From assembly GCF_900128495.1 (NCBI RefSeq), contig NZ_LT635801.1:2287083-2351082 (forward strand): a stretch of DNA of 64,000 bases, written 5' to 3'. The position numbers were made by a program, and so were the translations under genes. Source of the stretch: Bacteroides ilei. GTDB lineage: Bacteria; Bacteroidota; Bacteroidia; Bacteroidales; Bacteroidaceae. Of the stretch, positions 28,058 to 37,096 are shown one piece after another (within the stretch, counting starts at the first letter, position 1; each line of letters opens with the position of its first letter). A model generated the notes under the pieces. The model saw only the letters and a list, made by a program, of their open reading frames with translations, ran no database searches and was not told where the DNA came from.

Positions 28058-28085
28058 CTCTTCGATGATAGCGTTTGAAAGTTTT

Positions 28086-28159
28086 GGCCGCGTAGCTCAA
28101 CTGAATAGAGTAGCTGACTACGGATCAGCCGGTTACAGGTTTGAATCCTGTCGCGGTCA
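28086..28159 (+). tRNA. tRNA-Arg(ACG), copy 3
   Basis: Same 74-nt sequence as copy 1, after a spacer of 28 nt that is similar to the first spacer. Confidence 0.97.
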
Positions 28160-28190
28160 CTTTCGTTGATAACGTTTTTATAGTTTTTCT

Positions 28191-28264
28191 GGCCGCGTAG
28201 CTCAACTGAATAGAGTAGCTGACTACGGATCAGCCGGTTACAGGTTTGAATCCTGTCGCGGTCA
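28191..28264 (+). tRNA. tRNA-Arg(ACG), copy 4
   Basis: Same 74-nt sequence as copies 1 and 3, after a 31-nt spacer, and followed at once by a terminator. Confidence 0.97.
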
Positions 28265-28268
28265 CTGA

Positions 28269-28304
28269 GGTCTTCACTTTCAAACGGTGGAGACCTTCTT
28301 TTTT
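28269..28304 (+). terminator. Terminator of the tRNA array
   Basis: GGTCT-T-CAC (28269-28277) pairs with GTG-G-AGACC (28287-28295), followed by TTCTTTTTT. Confidence 0.85.
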
Positions 28305-28326
28305 GTATGTCACTGCATGATACATA

Positions 28327-28365
28327 AAAAAGAACCTGATATCCCGGTTGTGATGTCAGGTTCTT
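28327..28365 (-). terminator. Terminator of the GH35 operon
   Basis: AAGAACCTGA and TCAGGTTCTT flank a 15-nt loop. Read on the minus strand it ends in a T-run, so it can stop transcription of the sugar operon. Confidence 0.8.
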
Positions 28366-28483
28366 TTCTTCCAATGATCAAGTCTTTTTGATTGAAAGAT
28401 CAAATTCTTTTTTCAGATTATTCAAGTTCTTTTTCAGATTCGTCAGGTTCTTTTTCCCGTGCTATAATTTCCGGTAACCTGCT

Positions 28484-30868
28484 TTACTCTGTGCGGATAA
28501 CGGCCCTATACTCCGGAATAAGCTCTACGCTCCTGATCTGACATACGGCACGTTTCCCTGTAAAATCGGGAACCGCTTTTCTAGGCAGATCTGCCATGAA
28601 AGGGGCGTCTTTGGCCAGCGGACGGAAGTAGAAGCTCATTTCATTACTCTCCAGCGCCTGGCGGAAACGCTTCATGCCGATAACCCAAGGTGCTCCGTAA
28701 TAGAAATGGTCCAGAACCATCTCTCCTCCGATGAACGCCATACCTACATCACCCACATAGTTGACACGCAGGAAGTATTCGTTTACCTGCGGAAATTCGG
28801 GTTGTCCGGCACGGACAGTCATTCTCCGGGCACCTACCTTTTCCCATTCTACAGAAGGGATAACCGGGTCTACTTCGGTCCACTGCTGTTTCCAGCCGGC
28901 AGCCGACGGATACAGCACATAGCCGATACGGTTTTCTCCCAGACTCAGCAAAGTACATTTTCCCTTTTCCGGCAAGACTGTAGCCGAGGTTATCAATACC
29001 TGGTTATCCAGCTTTACCAGATTCAAAGCCTGCGTGCGCGTCAAGGTGGTGACCTTTATTTTCCGGCCCGAGCGTGCCTTTACCGAGAATGTGCTTTCCA
29101 GTCCCGGCCGGGGCGTATAGATATGCTTCCCTCCTTTCAGCGTCTGCCTGTCGAAACAATATTCCGTATCCATACCTTCGGGGGCAAAGAATATATAATG
29201 GTCGCATCCGTCCTCTTCTATCCGAGTCAGAAGCTGAGCGGTGGCATACTTCAGCAGTACATCGTCCATGTGCAGGTTGAAAGGCAGGATGACACTCTCA
29301 TCCTTTTTCAGGGTAAAGGTTCCGTCGCTCGGAATCATGAGCGGACCGCCTGGCAGGTCCAGCTTGAGCCGGAGTCCGGTCTGGTCTGTACGTGCCGTGT
29401 CATGATCCTGGAAATTGGTCATGAACACAAAGCCCGATCCGTCCTTCACGCGTACAGCATACCGCAACGTAGTACGGTCGGCAGGAGTAATCTTCTCATA
29501 CCCTTCGGGCAGGACGGTTTGCATCGGTGCCAGCAGGTAGCCGAAATCCTTCACGAAAGTATGGAGCAGACGCAGGCATCTGTATGAGTCTCGTACCTGT
29601 CCGAACTCTCCCACCGGCGCCTGAAAGTCGTAGGATATTTTAGGGACACCCATCGGTTCGTCGCTGAAAAAACCTACTCCGTCACTCCGTTTGGGTGTCG
29701 ACCCGCCGTGATACATATAATAGCCTATGCCGTTGGCACCGCTTCCCAGTGAGCGGACCATCAGGGCTTCGGCGGCTTCGGCAGTAACTACGGGCCGGCG
29801 CGAATAGATCATCTGGATTCCTACCCCCATCTCTGCGCAGAACGACGGATAAGCGTCGGTATCATAGCGCACCGGAGCATAGTCGGGATTATGCTGTATA
29901 TCCTTGAAGAGGCAGAACGGTGACATCGCCACCTTTCCCCAGAACGGGTATGTATAGGCTGCAGTTACGGGAATTACCTCGTTGTCGATGATGGCTGCGT
30001 TCCCCCACCCCGTAGCCGTATAGAGAGGAGTTATCATGCCTTCCTCTACAGCCATCCGCTTTAGGGTACGCATATGCAGTTCACCCAGTTCGGCAGTTGT
30101 TATCTTCTTGTCCTGCACCCCTACACCGACCATCGTGATGGAAGAGTCGTAGGTGGCGGCTGTCATGTCTTTCTTTTCTCCCGGATAGCAGATAGCCCAG
30201 GGAGCGGCCGAGTGCTGGTGCTCATTTTCTATCTGGATACCGATAACGGGGCCTCCGTCCTTGTAATAAAGACCTTCAAGCTGCAACGCTATCTGATGAT
30301 ATAGGGATTTCACGCACTTCAGGTAATTGTCATCGTTCGAACGCACCTCCAGAGGTTTTGCAAAGAGCCAGTCGGGCAAGCCTCCGTTACGGATTTCTCC
30401 ATGACAAAAGGGACCGATACGGACTATTACGGGCATGTCGTGTTTCTGGCACAGGCGCACAAAACGGCGCAGGTCCTTATTTCCTGTCCAGTCGAACACT
30501 CCTTCCTTTTCCTCATGGATATTCCAGAACACATACGTAGAAATTACCGTAAGTCCTCCGGCCTTCATTTTCAGGATAGCGTCTTCCCACTGTTCTGCCG
30601 GATACCGGCAATAATGGAATTCACCCATGGCCGGAATGACCGGAAGGTTGTCTTCCATCATGTAAAAACTGTTGAAACTGATGTTCCCTCCCGTCGGAGA
30701 GCTACCGCCCAGCTTGAGATGCCCTGAACGGATTCCACGGAAAGTGTCCGGAACCTTCAGTTCATATACCTGCTGGGCAGATACCGGAAGCATACCTTCC
30801 ACTCCCAGAGCAAAGGCACACGCCATTATATAACTTACATATCTTCTTTTTTTCATTGTTCTGTCCAT
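28484..30868 (-). CDS. GH35-family beta-galactosidase, exported
   Basis: This 794-residue glycoside hydrolase has a signal peptide (about 1-32, ending PVSAQQ) and a GH35-type TIM barrel (about 60-400). The acid/base motif is IENEHQ with Glu214 and Glu216, the second being the likely proton donor, and the nucleophile is probably Glu346 in SFCAEMGVG. The C-terminal half holds beta-sandwich domains. It should release terminal beta-galactose in the periplasm or at the surface. AAGGA six bases upstream supports the start at 30868; an ATG at 30856 is an alternative. Exact substrate specificity is not evident. It is the last gene of a three-gene operon. Confidence 0.9.
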   Translation of the reverse strand: MDRTMKKRRYVSYIMACAFALGVEGMLPVSAQQVYELKVPDTFRGIRSGHLKLGGSSPTGGNISFNSFYMMEDNLPVIPAMGEFHYCRYPAEQWEDAILKMKAGGLTVISTYVFWNIHEEKEGVFDWTGNKDLRRFVRLCQKHDMPVIVRIGPFCHGEIRNGGLPDWLFAKPLEVRSNDDNYLKCVKSLYHQIALQLEGLYYKDGGPVIGIQIENEHQHSAAPWAICYPGEKKDMTAATYDSSITMVGVGVQDKKITTAELGELHMRTLKRMAVEEGMITPLYTATGWGNAAIIDNEVIPVTAAYTYPFWGKVAMSPFCLFKDIQHNPDYAPVRYDTDAYPSFCAEMGVGIQMIYSRRPVVTAEAAEALMVRSLGSGANGIGYYMYHGGSTPKRSDGVGFFSDEPMGVPKISYDFQAPVGEFGQVRDSYRCLRLLHTFVKDFGYLLAPMQTVLPEGYEKITPADRTTLRYAVRVKDGSGFVFMTNFQDHDTARTDQTGLRLKLDLPGGPLMIPSDGTFTLKKDESVILPFNLHMDDVLLKYATAQLLTRIEEDGCDHYIFFAPEGMDTEYCFDRQTLKGGKHIYTPRPGLESTFSVKARSGRKIKVTTLTRTQALNLVKLDNQVLITSATVLPEKGKCTLLSLGENRIGYVLYPSAAGWKQQWTEVDPVIPSVEWEKVGARRMTVRAGQPEFPQVNEYFLRVNYVGDVGMAFIGGEMVLDHFYYGAPWVIGMKRFRQALESNEMSFYFRPLAKDAPFMADLPRKAVPDFTGKRAVCQIRSVELIPEYRAVIRTE

Positions 30869-30884
30869 TAAAATTCCTTACAGA

Positions 30885-33800
30885 TTACATGTTTTCACTT
30901 ACTTTGATGTACGACCGTAATGCCTGGATTCCCTGATGGTTGTTGTCCATCGCTTCAATCTCTTCCAGAAATTTCAAAGCCTTCTCCCTGTCACCCAGTC
31001 CCCAGTGTCCGAGAGCCATCATGTACTTGCAGTGGATTACGTTCCGGGCGTCCAGATTGTCTTCCCAAATCAGCAGGTCGGGCAGCGATACGGCAAAATA
31101 ATCCATTTTCACCTTATCGAACAGGTGCTTCTCACCATATGAAACCAATTTATGGAAACGGCCGTTGGCCTGACCGCTCCTTCCCAGTTTCAGTAAAGCC
31201 AATCCCTGGTAAAAAATCTTGTCCGGCTTCGCATCATTATAATAAAGTGCAGGAGCCGGTTCGATAGGACCGGCAGTAGCCTTTTCCCAACATTCCATCG
31301 CTCTTTCCATCTGGCCCATCTTTTCATAGGCACATCCCATGAAATAATAGAAATCGTTTTCCTGTGCGCCATACAGCTTACCTTCACCCAAGTGAGGAGG
31401 ATAGACAAGACACTCTTCCAATATATCTGCAGCTTCCTTGAACCTTCCCTGTACCAGAAACTTCTTTGCCAGTTCCACCCGGGCAAACTGATACTGACCC
31501 GAAACCTTCCCTTCACCTCCTTCCCAAGGATGAAACACATGCTTGTCAATCAACTCCTTGGCTACCTCAAATTTACCTGTCTGGTTCAGTAAGGTGATTT
31601 CTTCCAGCGTAAGGTCGTCACGGCAGGCTATCAGCTCCGGATATTTCTGCAGGAATTCCAGCCGGTCCTTATGCGGACGATGCATCCGTTTATAGAGCTG
31701 GTCCAGTTCCATCAGGATACGTGCGTCGCCTGTATCCAGCCGGAAAGCCTTTTCCATGTATTCCAATGCTTTATACGGTGAATTCATCTTGTTGAAATAG
31801 GCTAGCGCCAAGTTACGCCATACCGTAGGGAAGCTGTCATCCAACCGGGCCGAATATTTCCACGCCTCTACCGCCAGGTCATATTGGCGCTTGTCGTAAT
31901 ACAGGTTGCCCAGATAATAAGGAGCTTTTGCGTCTCCAGAATTCCGTGCCATGGCGCACTGAAGGGCCAATATAGCTTCCAAACGGTTAGGAAAACAGCA
32001 GTCGGGCCGCATGGCGGCTGCTTTCTGCAATATACCGTCGGCTTCGTCCGATCCGGCTTGGACCAGGCACCATCCCCAGTAATAGTAGGTCATCGGTGTT
32101 ACCGCCCCTTCCCGCTCGGCCAACTGCCAAAGTGCCGCTGCTTCTTCCAGGCATCCGGCATTGCAGTAGTCCAGAGCTACCTCGTCATAATTATGAGGCT
32201 CACGGCGCATCAGATCCTTAAAGCGGTCCAGAACTTCATTACTGCCGGTAATCAGGTATTTCTCATACAGGCATCCGAAATTGAACAGATCTATCGAGAG
32301 CGAGTCTTCGATCCATCGCAAAGCTTCATCCGTCCTGCCACATTTACGCAAGACAGCCGTTTTCAAGGCACGTGCCTTGTGGTTGTGCCAGTTGCGGACC
32401 AATGAACGTTCTATTTCATCCAGAGCGTCTTCCAGTCTGCCCTGCATGAGCGAAATCTGTGCACAGGCAAAATAACCGGCATCCTGCCAGGCAGCGTTCC
32501 AGCACGATTTATAGAAGTGGTCATAAGCCTCGCTGTAACGGCCCTGATACTTCAGAGTCAGTCCCAGATTATAGATCGGTTCTCCGTCATAAGGATTCGG
32601 ATTACGTTTCTGCAGGACCTTCACCGCCGTTCTCAGGTAAGGTTCGGCTTTGAGGAACCGTCCCTTACGGATATACCAAAGGCCCAATGCATTGTTGTTG
32701 CGTACATCCAGCGGATCGCGACGCAGGGCTTCCTTGTAATAGTCGACCGGGTTATAGGTGGCATGACGGTATTGTTCCAGATGCAAGCCCGTAAGGTAAA
32801 GCTGTTCGGTGGTCTTGATTTCTTCCGGAAGCAGAGCAGCTTCGGCAGCATCGGGAATAGGCTTCACTTCATCGGGTTCGGCATGCCAGTTCAGCAGCTC
32901 TTTTCCTCCGGAAGTGATTTCCAGCGTCAGGCAGTCGAACCGTTCCCCCTTCACGTCGACCGTGCGGTCGAATATTTCCTCCGGACTGATATCCGTTTCC
33001 TGATGGAAGAAGATTTTTCCCCCGTCGCTTTCCAGAGTTACGCACACACGGAGTGCGGAGGTTGCGAAAATCTTGATCCGTACCGCACCGTCACCAGCAG
33101 GATCGATGTTCAGCAACAAGTCTTTGCTGGCATTCTTCACGATTCCCAGTTCTCTGTAAGGTAAAAAATACTGGACAAAACTTTTTTCCTCATAAGGTTG
33201 GAGCCAAGTAAAGTCGGGCTGGTTTTCGGTATACACACCAGCCATCAGTTCAATATACGGTCCGTCCTCGTCGGTCAGGTTACGGTCCCAGGCACGCCCG
33301 AAGTCACCGTTACCCCACGTCCACTGTTTCTTGCCCGGAGAGACATGGTGGTTGGCTACATGCAGCATGCCACCGTGCGTATCGTTTTCATAACCTCCTT
33401 CAAAGTCGAAACGGGAATTGACTGCCATATATGATGTAGGCACTTTGATGTTCTTGTAGTTTGAAATGTCCACGCCAGCCGAATAGTCCATCTTGTAGTA
33501 TGTTCCCGTTGCAATGGGGAAACTGGATACGGCACGTTTGCCGTGGTCGAATACGGCGTTGATGTCGGGTGGAAACACGCTCTGATAATAATCATTTACA
33601 GCTACGGCCGGATTTGCCCACCACAGGAAAGTCTGTGGCATGTCTGTACGGTTATACACTACCCCTTTGATTTCCAGGTACGCATGTCCGGGCCTCAAGG
33701 TAAATCCTGCCATTCCTTTCTGATGGAACATCCGTTCCATTTCATTTACCCACACGGTCACACTACCGTCGGGGTGCTCCTCGATGGTAGAATCAACAGG

Positions 33801-34181
33801 CATGAACGTACTCGGACGGTGATGCTGGGGCCAGTTGAACTCGATACCTCCCGAAATCCAGGGCCCTGCCAGTCCTACCAGCGCCGGTTTGATCACGTGG
33901 TTATAGTAGATGAAATGACGCCGCTTGATCTTGTCATAGGCCATCTGTACACGTCCGCCCAGCTCGGGCAGTATCATCACCTTGATGTATTCATTCTCCA
34001 GAAAGACGGCATTGTATGTTTTGTCTTTCTTTTCGTCCGATATGGACTCGATTACCGGATACGGATATACCGCTCCACTGCTTCCCTGATACACACGCTT
34101 TTCAAGGAATATCGGATTCTTTTCAGGTCTGCCCACTTCGTAAGTGGGGATTACAACCTGCTCTCTCCAGGCTTTTACCAT
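30885..34181 (-). CDS. DUF5107 domain protein with long TPR array
   Basis: This 1098-residue protein has no signal peptide and should be cytoplasmic. Residues about 40-345 are a DUF5107 domain, with VMILPELGGRVQMAYDK, a stretch that resembles the sugar-binding face of the galactose-mutarotase fold, and many Trp, His and Asp residues (GIEFNWPQHHRPST). Residues about 380-440 form a beta domain. The remaining 650 residues are TPR repeats (for example NNNALGLWYIRKGRFLKAEPY and AAEAWKYSARLD-type units). Its function is unknown; the position between a sugar porter and a GH35 suggests that it processes or binds the imported sugar. The gap to GH35 is 16 nt. Confidence 0.88.
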   Translation of the reverse strand: MVKAWREQVVIPTYEVGRPEKNPIFLEKRVYQGSSGAVYPYPVIESISDEKKDKTYNAVFLENEYIKVMILPELGGRVQMAYDKIKRRHFIYYNHVIKPALVGLAGPWISGGIEFNWPQHHRPSTFMPVDSTIEEHPDGSVTVWVNEMERMFHQKGMAGFTLRPGHAYLEIKGVVYNRTDMPQTFLWWANPAVAVNDYYQSVFPPDINAVFDHGKRAVSSFPIATGTYYKMDYSAGVDISNYKNIKVPTSYMAVNSRFDFEGGYENDTHGGMLHVANHHVSPGKKQWTWGNGDFGRAWDRNLTDEDGPYIELMAGVYTENQPDFTWLQPYEEKSFVQYFLPYRELGIVKNASKDLLLNIDPAGDGAVRIKIFATSALRVCVTLESDGGKIFFHQETDISPEEIFDRTVDVKGERFDCLTLEITSGGKELLNWHAEPDEVKPIPDAAEAALLPEEIKTTEQLYLTGLHLEQYRHATYNPVDYYKEALRRDPLDVRNNNALGLWYIRKGRFLKAEPYLRTAVKVLQKRNPNPYDGEPIYNLGLTLKYQGRYSEAYDHFYKSCWNAAWQDAGYFACAQISLMQGRLEDALDEIERSLVRNWHNHKARALKTAVLRKCGRTDEALRWIEDSLSIDLFNFGCLYEKYLITGSNEVLDRFKDLMRREPHNYDEVALDYCNAGCLEEAAALWQLAEREGAVTPMTYYYWGWCLVQAGSDEADGILQKAAAMRPDCCFPNRLEAILALQCAMARNSGDAKAPYYLGNLYYDKRQYDLAVEAWKYSARLDDSFPTVWRNLALAYFNKMNSPYKALEYMEKAFRLDTGDARILMELDQLYKRMHRPHKDRLEFLQKYPELIACRDDLTLEEITLLNQTGKFEVAKELIDKHVFHPWEGGEGKVSGQYQFARVELAKKFLVQGRFKEAADILEECLVYPPHLGEGKLYGAQENDFYYFMGCAYEKMGQMERAMECWEKATAGPIEPAPALYYNDAKPDKIFYQGLALLKLGRSGQANGRFHKLVSYGEKHLFDKVKMDYFAVSLPDLLIWEDNLDARNVIHCKYMMALGHWGLGDREKALKFLEEIEAMDNNHQGIQALRSYIKVSENM

Positions 34182-34288
34182 CGTTATATCTATTTTTTTG
34201 TCTGTTTATATCAGTTTACCTGACAATTATGTCATACAAGTTTATTCCGTTACGCAGGCCATCTGTTTTATCAGAAAGCCTGGTCTGA

Positions 34289-35677
34289 CTACCTTTCCTT
34301 TATCAGTTCCTTCTCCAGCATTTCCAACGATTTTCCTTTGGTCTCAGGCAGACGGTACAGGAAAAATATGTATCCTGCACCGCAAACCAGCGCATATATC
34401 AGGAACGTTCCGCTACTACCCAACGCACTGTTCAGCAAAGGGAAAGTATACGTAAGTATGAAGCAGGCCGTCCATAAGGCGAAGGTGCAGACCGCCATGG
34501 CCACCCCTCTGATGCGATTGGGAAAAATTTCCGACAGAAGTACCCAGGTCACAGGCCCCAGAGACATGGCGTAACAGGCAATGGCCGCCACTACCAGTAC
34601 CACCATGAACAGGCCGCTCACCTGGAAAAAGTAGCAGATTCCCAATATAAGATAAATGCCAGCCAGACTTCCCGCACCCAGCAGCATCAGGGCACGGCGT
34701 CCTATGCGGTCTACCGTAAAGATGGCTACAAACGTGAATATCACATTGGCTATGCCGGTCACAACAATGTTGAAAAGGACATCGCCTATCGAATATCCGG
34801 CCGACTGGAATATTTCTTGCGCATAATTGAAGATGACGTTGGTACCGCACCATTGCTGAAAAACGGCTACAATGACTCCCAGTACCAGTATCTTGCGGAA
34901 AGGTTTACCGAACAATGTTGCCAGTCCGGCTTTTCCACGCGTTTCGGATACTTTCTTCATTATTCCCAGTTCCCGCTCGGCATATGCCAGACCGGCAATC
35001 TTGAACAGGATCTCACGAGCTTTATTACGCTTCCCCTTCAAAGCCAGCCAGCGGGGACTCTCCGGGATGAAGGACAGCAGGATAAAGAAAGCGGCAGCGG
35101 GGAAAGCAGCTCCCCAGAACATCCAGCGCCATCCCATCTGTCCGTTCCATGACGCAGATATATCTGCCGGCGAAAACTCAGCCGGAATAGGTTCGGCTAT
35201 CAGCCAGTTCACTGTCTGTGCGGCCAGAATACCCAATACGATAGTCATCTGATTAAATGATACCAGTTTACCCCGAACCGCAGCAGGAGCTACTTCGGCT
35301 ATATACATGGGCGACAAGGCCGAAGCGATTCCGATGCCGATACCTCCTGCAAAACGTGCAACAAGAAAACCGGCAAAATGCCCGGCGGCTCCCGTAGCAT
35401 AGGCTGAAGCAAGAAAGATGAAAGCCGAAACAAAAAGAAGTGGCTTACGTCCGTAACGGTCGGCCAGCATACCGGTAAGCATGGCGCCGATGAGACACCC
35501 CAAAAGGGCTACACTCATGGCCATACCTTGCAAGACCGGACTGTCCGAAATGTCGAAATACAATTCATAGAAAGGTTTGGCTCCACCTATTACCACCCAG
35601 TCGTAACCGAACAGCAGACCTCCCAAAGCCGAAACCAGGCAGATAAAATAAACGAACTTCCTGTTATAGTTTTCCAT
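34289..35677 (-). CDS. MFS sugar porter
   Basis: This 462-residue membrane protein has twelve predicted hydrophobic segments and the sugar-porter signatures: GRKPLL after the second segment, PESPRWL before the central loop, RIGRRALMLLGAG after segment 8 and the C-terminal PETKGKSLEMLE. It imports a sugar with a proton at the inner membrane. It is the first gene of the operon MFS, DUF5107-TPR, GH35. The likely cargo is the sugar released by the GH35 enzyme or a related glycoside. Confidence 0.93.
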   Translation of the reverse strand: MENYNRKFVYFICLVSALGGLLFGYDWVVIGGAKPFYELYFDISDSPVLQGMAMSVALLGCLIGAMLTGMLADRYGRKPLLFVSAFIFLASAYATGAAGHFAGFLVARFAGGIGIGIASALSPMYIAEVAPAAVRGKLVSFNQMTIVLGILAAQTVNWLIAEPIPAEFSPADISASWNGQMGWRWMFWGAAFPAAAFFILLSFIPESPRWLALKGKRNKAREILFKIAGLAYAERELGIMKKVSETRGKAGLATLFGKPFRKILVLGVIVAVFQQWCGTNVIFNYAQEIFQSAGYSIGDVLFNIVVTGIANVIFTFVAIFTVDRIGRRALMLLGAGSLAGIYLILGICYFFQVSGLFMVVLVVAAIACYAMSLGPVTWVLLSEIFPNRIRGVAMAVCTFALWTACFILTYTFPLLNSALGSSGTFLIYALVCGAGYIFFLYRLPETKGKSLEMLEKELIKER

Positions 35678-35704
35678 GTACCGATTAATTTAAAGTTGAC
35701 ATCG

Positions 35705-35712
35705 CAAATATA
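35705..35712 (-). promoter_or_regulatory. Promoter -7 box of the MFS-DUF5107-GH35 operon
   Basis: Plus-strand CAAATATA reads TATATTTG on the minus strand, an exact TAnnTTTG, 28 bp from the MFS start. A TTTT lies 19 bp further upstream. Confidence 0.55.
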
Positions 35713-35750
35713 GGAGAAAGATACAAGGTGTAAAATGGACTTTTTTTCTC

Positions 35751-35790
35751 TATACATGGACAATCTTCTTATTCTGTAGGTATACACCGT
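35751..35790. promoter_or_regulatory. Possible AraC-type operator half-sites
   Basis: TATACATGGA at 35751 and TATACACCGT at 35781 share TATACA, start exactly 30 bp apart and lie in the same direction between two divergent promoters, the usual form of binding sites for AraC-family regulators. Confidence 0.35.
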
Positions 35791-35802
35791 ATGTAAATTC
35801 CG

Positions 35803-35810
35803 TATATTTG
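35803..35810 (+). promoter_or_regulatory. Promoter -7 box of the araC-type gene
   Basis: TATATTTG matches TAnnTTTG, 24 bp upstream of the start codon. No good -33 box is visible, which fits activation by a regulator. Confidence 0.45.
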
Positions 35811-35833
35811 CAAAAACCTCAATACTTTTATTC

Positions 35834-36721
35834 ATGATCAAACTCAAGGACGGATTCCATGGAGAAAGGACCATTGTCATTCCCCCCATGATTATCGGCA
35901 TCATGGAAAGAGACCCTTTGTTGTCGGCATTACATATTACCGATATAGGGTATTATCCGAGGGCCTGTCACCATTACCGCGAACGGGAAAAGGCCATCAA
36001 CCAATACGTATTCATCTATTGCATAGACGGTGCCGGATGGTACCGTACAGGCGGACATGAATACCGTGTACACGCCAACCAGTATTTCATCCTGCCCGCC
36101 GGATCTCCTCATGCCTATGGTGCCGACGAAACCGAACCATGGACTATCTACTGGATACACTTCAAAGGGACGCTGGCTCCGTACTACGCCCGTAATGTAA
36201 GCCAGCCTGTCGACGTCAGACCCGAAGCACACTCCAGAATCAGTCAACGTATCAATCTTTTCGAGGAAATATTCAATACACTCAAGAACGGTTACAACAA
36301 TGAGAACCTCCATTACGCTTCGTCACTCTTCCATTATTACCTGGGTTCACTCAGGTACCTGCAGCAATACCGGAACGCCGGGAGCAACGGGCTGGATGAA
36401 AACGATATAGTGGAGGCAGCCATCCATTATATGAAGGAAAACATAGAAAAGCACCTTACACTTCAGGAAATAGCTGCTCATACAGGATATTCTCCCTCAC
36501 ATTTTTCCATGCTGTTCAAGAAGAAGGCAGGTCATGCACCACTCTCCTATTTTAACCTGCTGAAAATCCAGCAGGCCTGTTTCCTGCTGAATTCCACAGA
36601 TATGAAGATCAATCAGATATGTTATAAGGTAGGCATAGAAGATACCTATTATTTTTCTCGTCTGTTCAGCAAGATCATGGGAGTATCTCCCAAAGAGTTC
36701 AGACTTGCTCAGAAAGGATAG
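35834..36721 (+). CDS. AraC-family transcriptional regulator
   Basis: This 295-residue regulator has an N-terminal cupin-like sugar-sensing domain (about 15-165, with HEYRVHANQYFILPAGSPHAYG) and a C-terminal AraC DNA-binding domain (about 195-290) with two helix-turn-helix units: LTLQEIAAHTGYSPSHFSMLF and INQICYKVGIEDTYYFSRLF. It ends with the family motif GVSPKEFR. It is divergent from the MFS-DUF5107-GH35 operon and very probably controls it in response to the sugar. Confidence 0.92.
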   Translation: MIKLKDGFHGERTIVIPPMIIGIMERDPLLSALHITDIGYYPRACHHYREREKAINQYVFIYCIDGAGWYRTGGHEYRVHANQYFILPAGSPHAYGADETEPWTIYWIHFKGTLAPYYARNVSQPVDVRPEAHSRISQRINLFEEIFNTLKNGYNNENLHYASSLFHYYLGSLRYLQQYRNAGSNGLDENDIVEAAIHYMKENIEKHLTLQEIAAHTGYSPSHFSMLFKKKAGHAPLSYFNLLKIQQACFLLNSTDMKINQICYKVGIEDTYYFSRLFSKIMGVSPKEFRLAQKG

Positions 36722-37039
36722 AATGTTTTCGGTATGTAATTGTAGAGATATCAATCTGTAGGAAGGAAAGTAGATGCCAGACTATGAACAAATCTGGCAT
36801 CGGATTATTACGAAAATGTGTTTCCGTCCGTTTCTCTTTCGCTCCTGGGCATAGATTTGGGAGCAGATACTCCGGGAGATAATGAAAATGCGTATGTAGC
36901 TGAAGGTTGCCGGTATGCTAATGTGGGATTATATAAAAGTTTTTTTAAGGACAGCCTCGTGAGAAGTTGTCTTTAATGTATACTGATATATAGTTTCCGA
37001 TGATTTCTTCAGACTATTCGGAAATCCAACTGAAAACAT
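36722..37039. other. Intergenic region between araC and btuF
   Basis: A perfect hairpin GATGCCAGA/TCTGGCATC (36773-36781 with 36793-36801) lies 50 nt after the araC stop but has no T-run. Downstream, a short open frame ends at about 36976 with the peptide NENAYVAEGCRYANVGLYK, which I cannot match to a family; it may be the remains of a gene. No B12 box is present. Confidence 0.4.
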
Positions 37040-37047
37040 TATCTTTG
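37040..37047 (+). promoter_or_regulatory. Promoter -7 box of btuFCD-like operon
   Basis: TATCTTTG matches TAnnTTTG, 49 bp before the start codon. The -33 region holds only TTCG. Confidence 0.45.
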
Positions 37048-37096
37048 TTGGGTTTTTCATTGGAAAGAGAAATCACAAGAAAGAAACATATTGTTA

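Noticed and set aside
27922..28374. Minus-strand open frame of 150 codons with repeated RDRIQTCNRLIRSQLLYSVEL
   Set aside because: It is the reverse complement of the four tandem tRNA genes; the repeats are the tRNA sequence, not protein repeats.
28380..28460. Short repeats of AGTTCTTTTTC after the tRNA array
   Set aside because: They look like fragments of the terminator sequence and lack regular spacing, so they are not a CRISPR or a defined repeat array.
28706..29587. Plus-strand open frame of 293 codons
   Set aside because: It is antisense to the C-terminal half of the GH35 gene and has no known domain.
37040..37096. Possible B12 riboswitch before btuF
   Set aside because: No B12 box (AGTCAGnAGACCTGCC) or GCCACTG core is present in the spacer.
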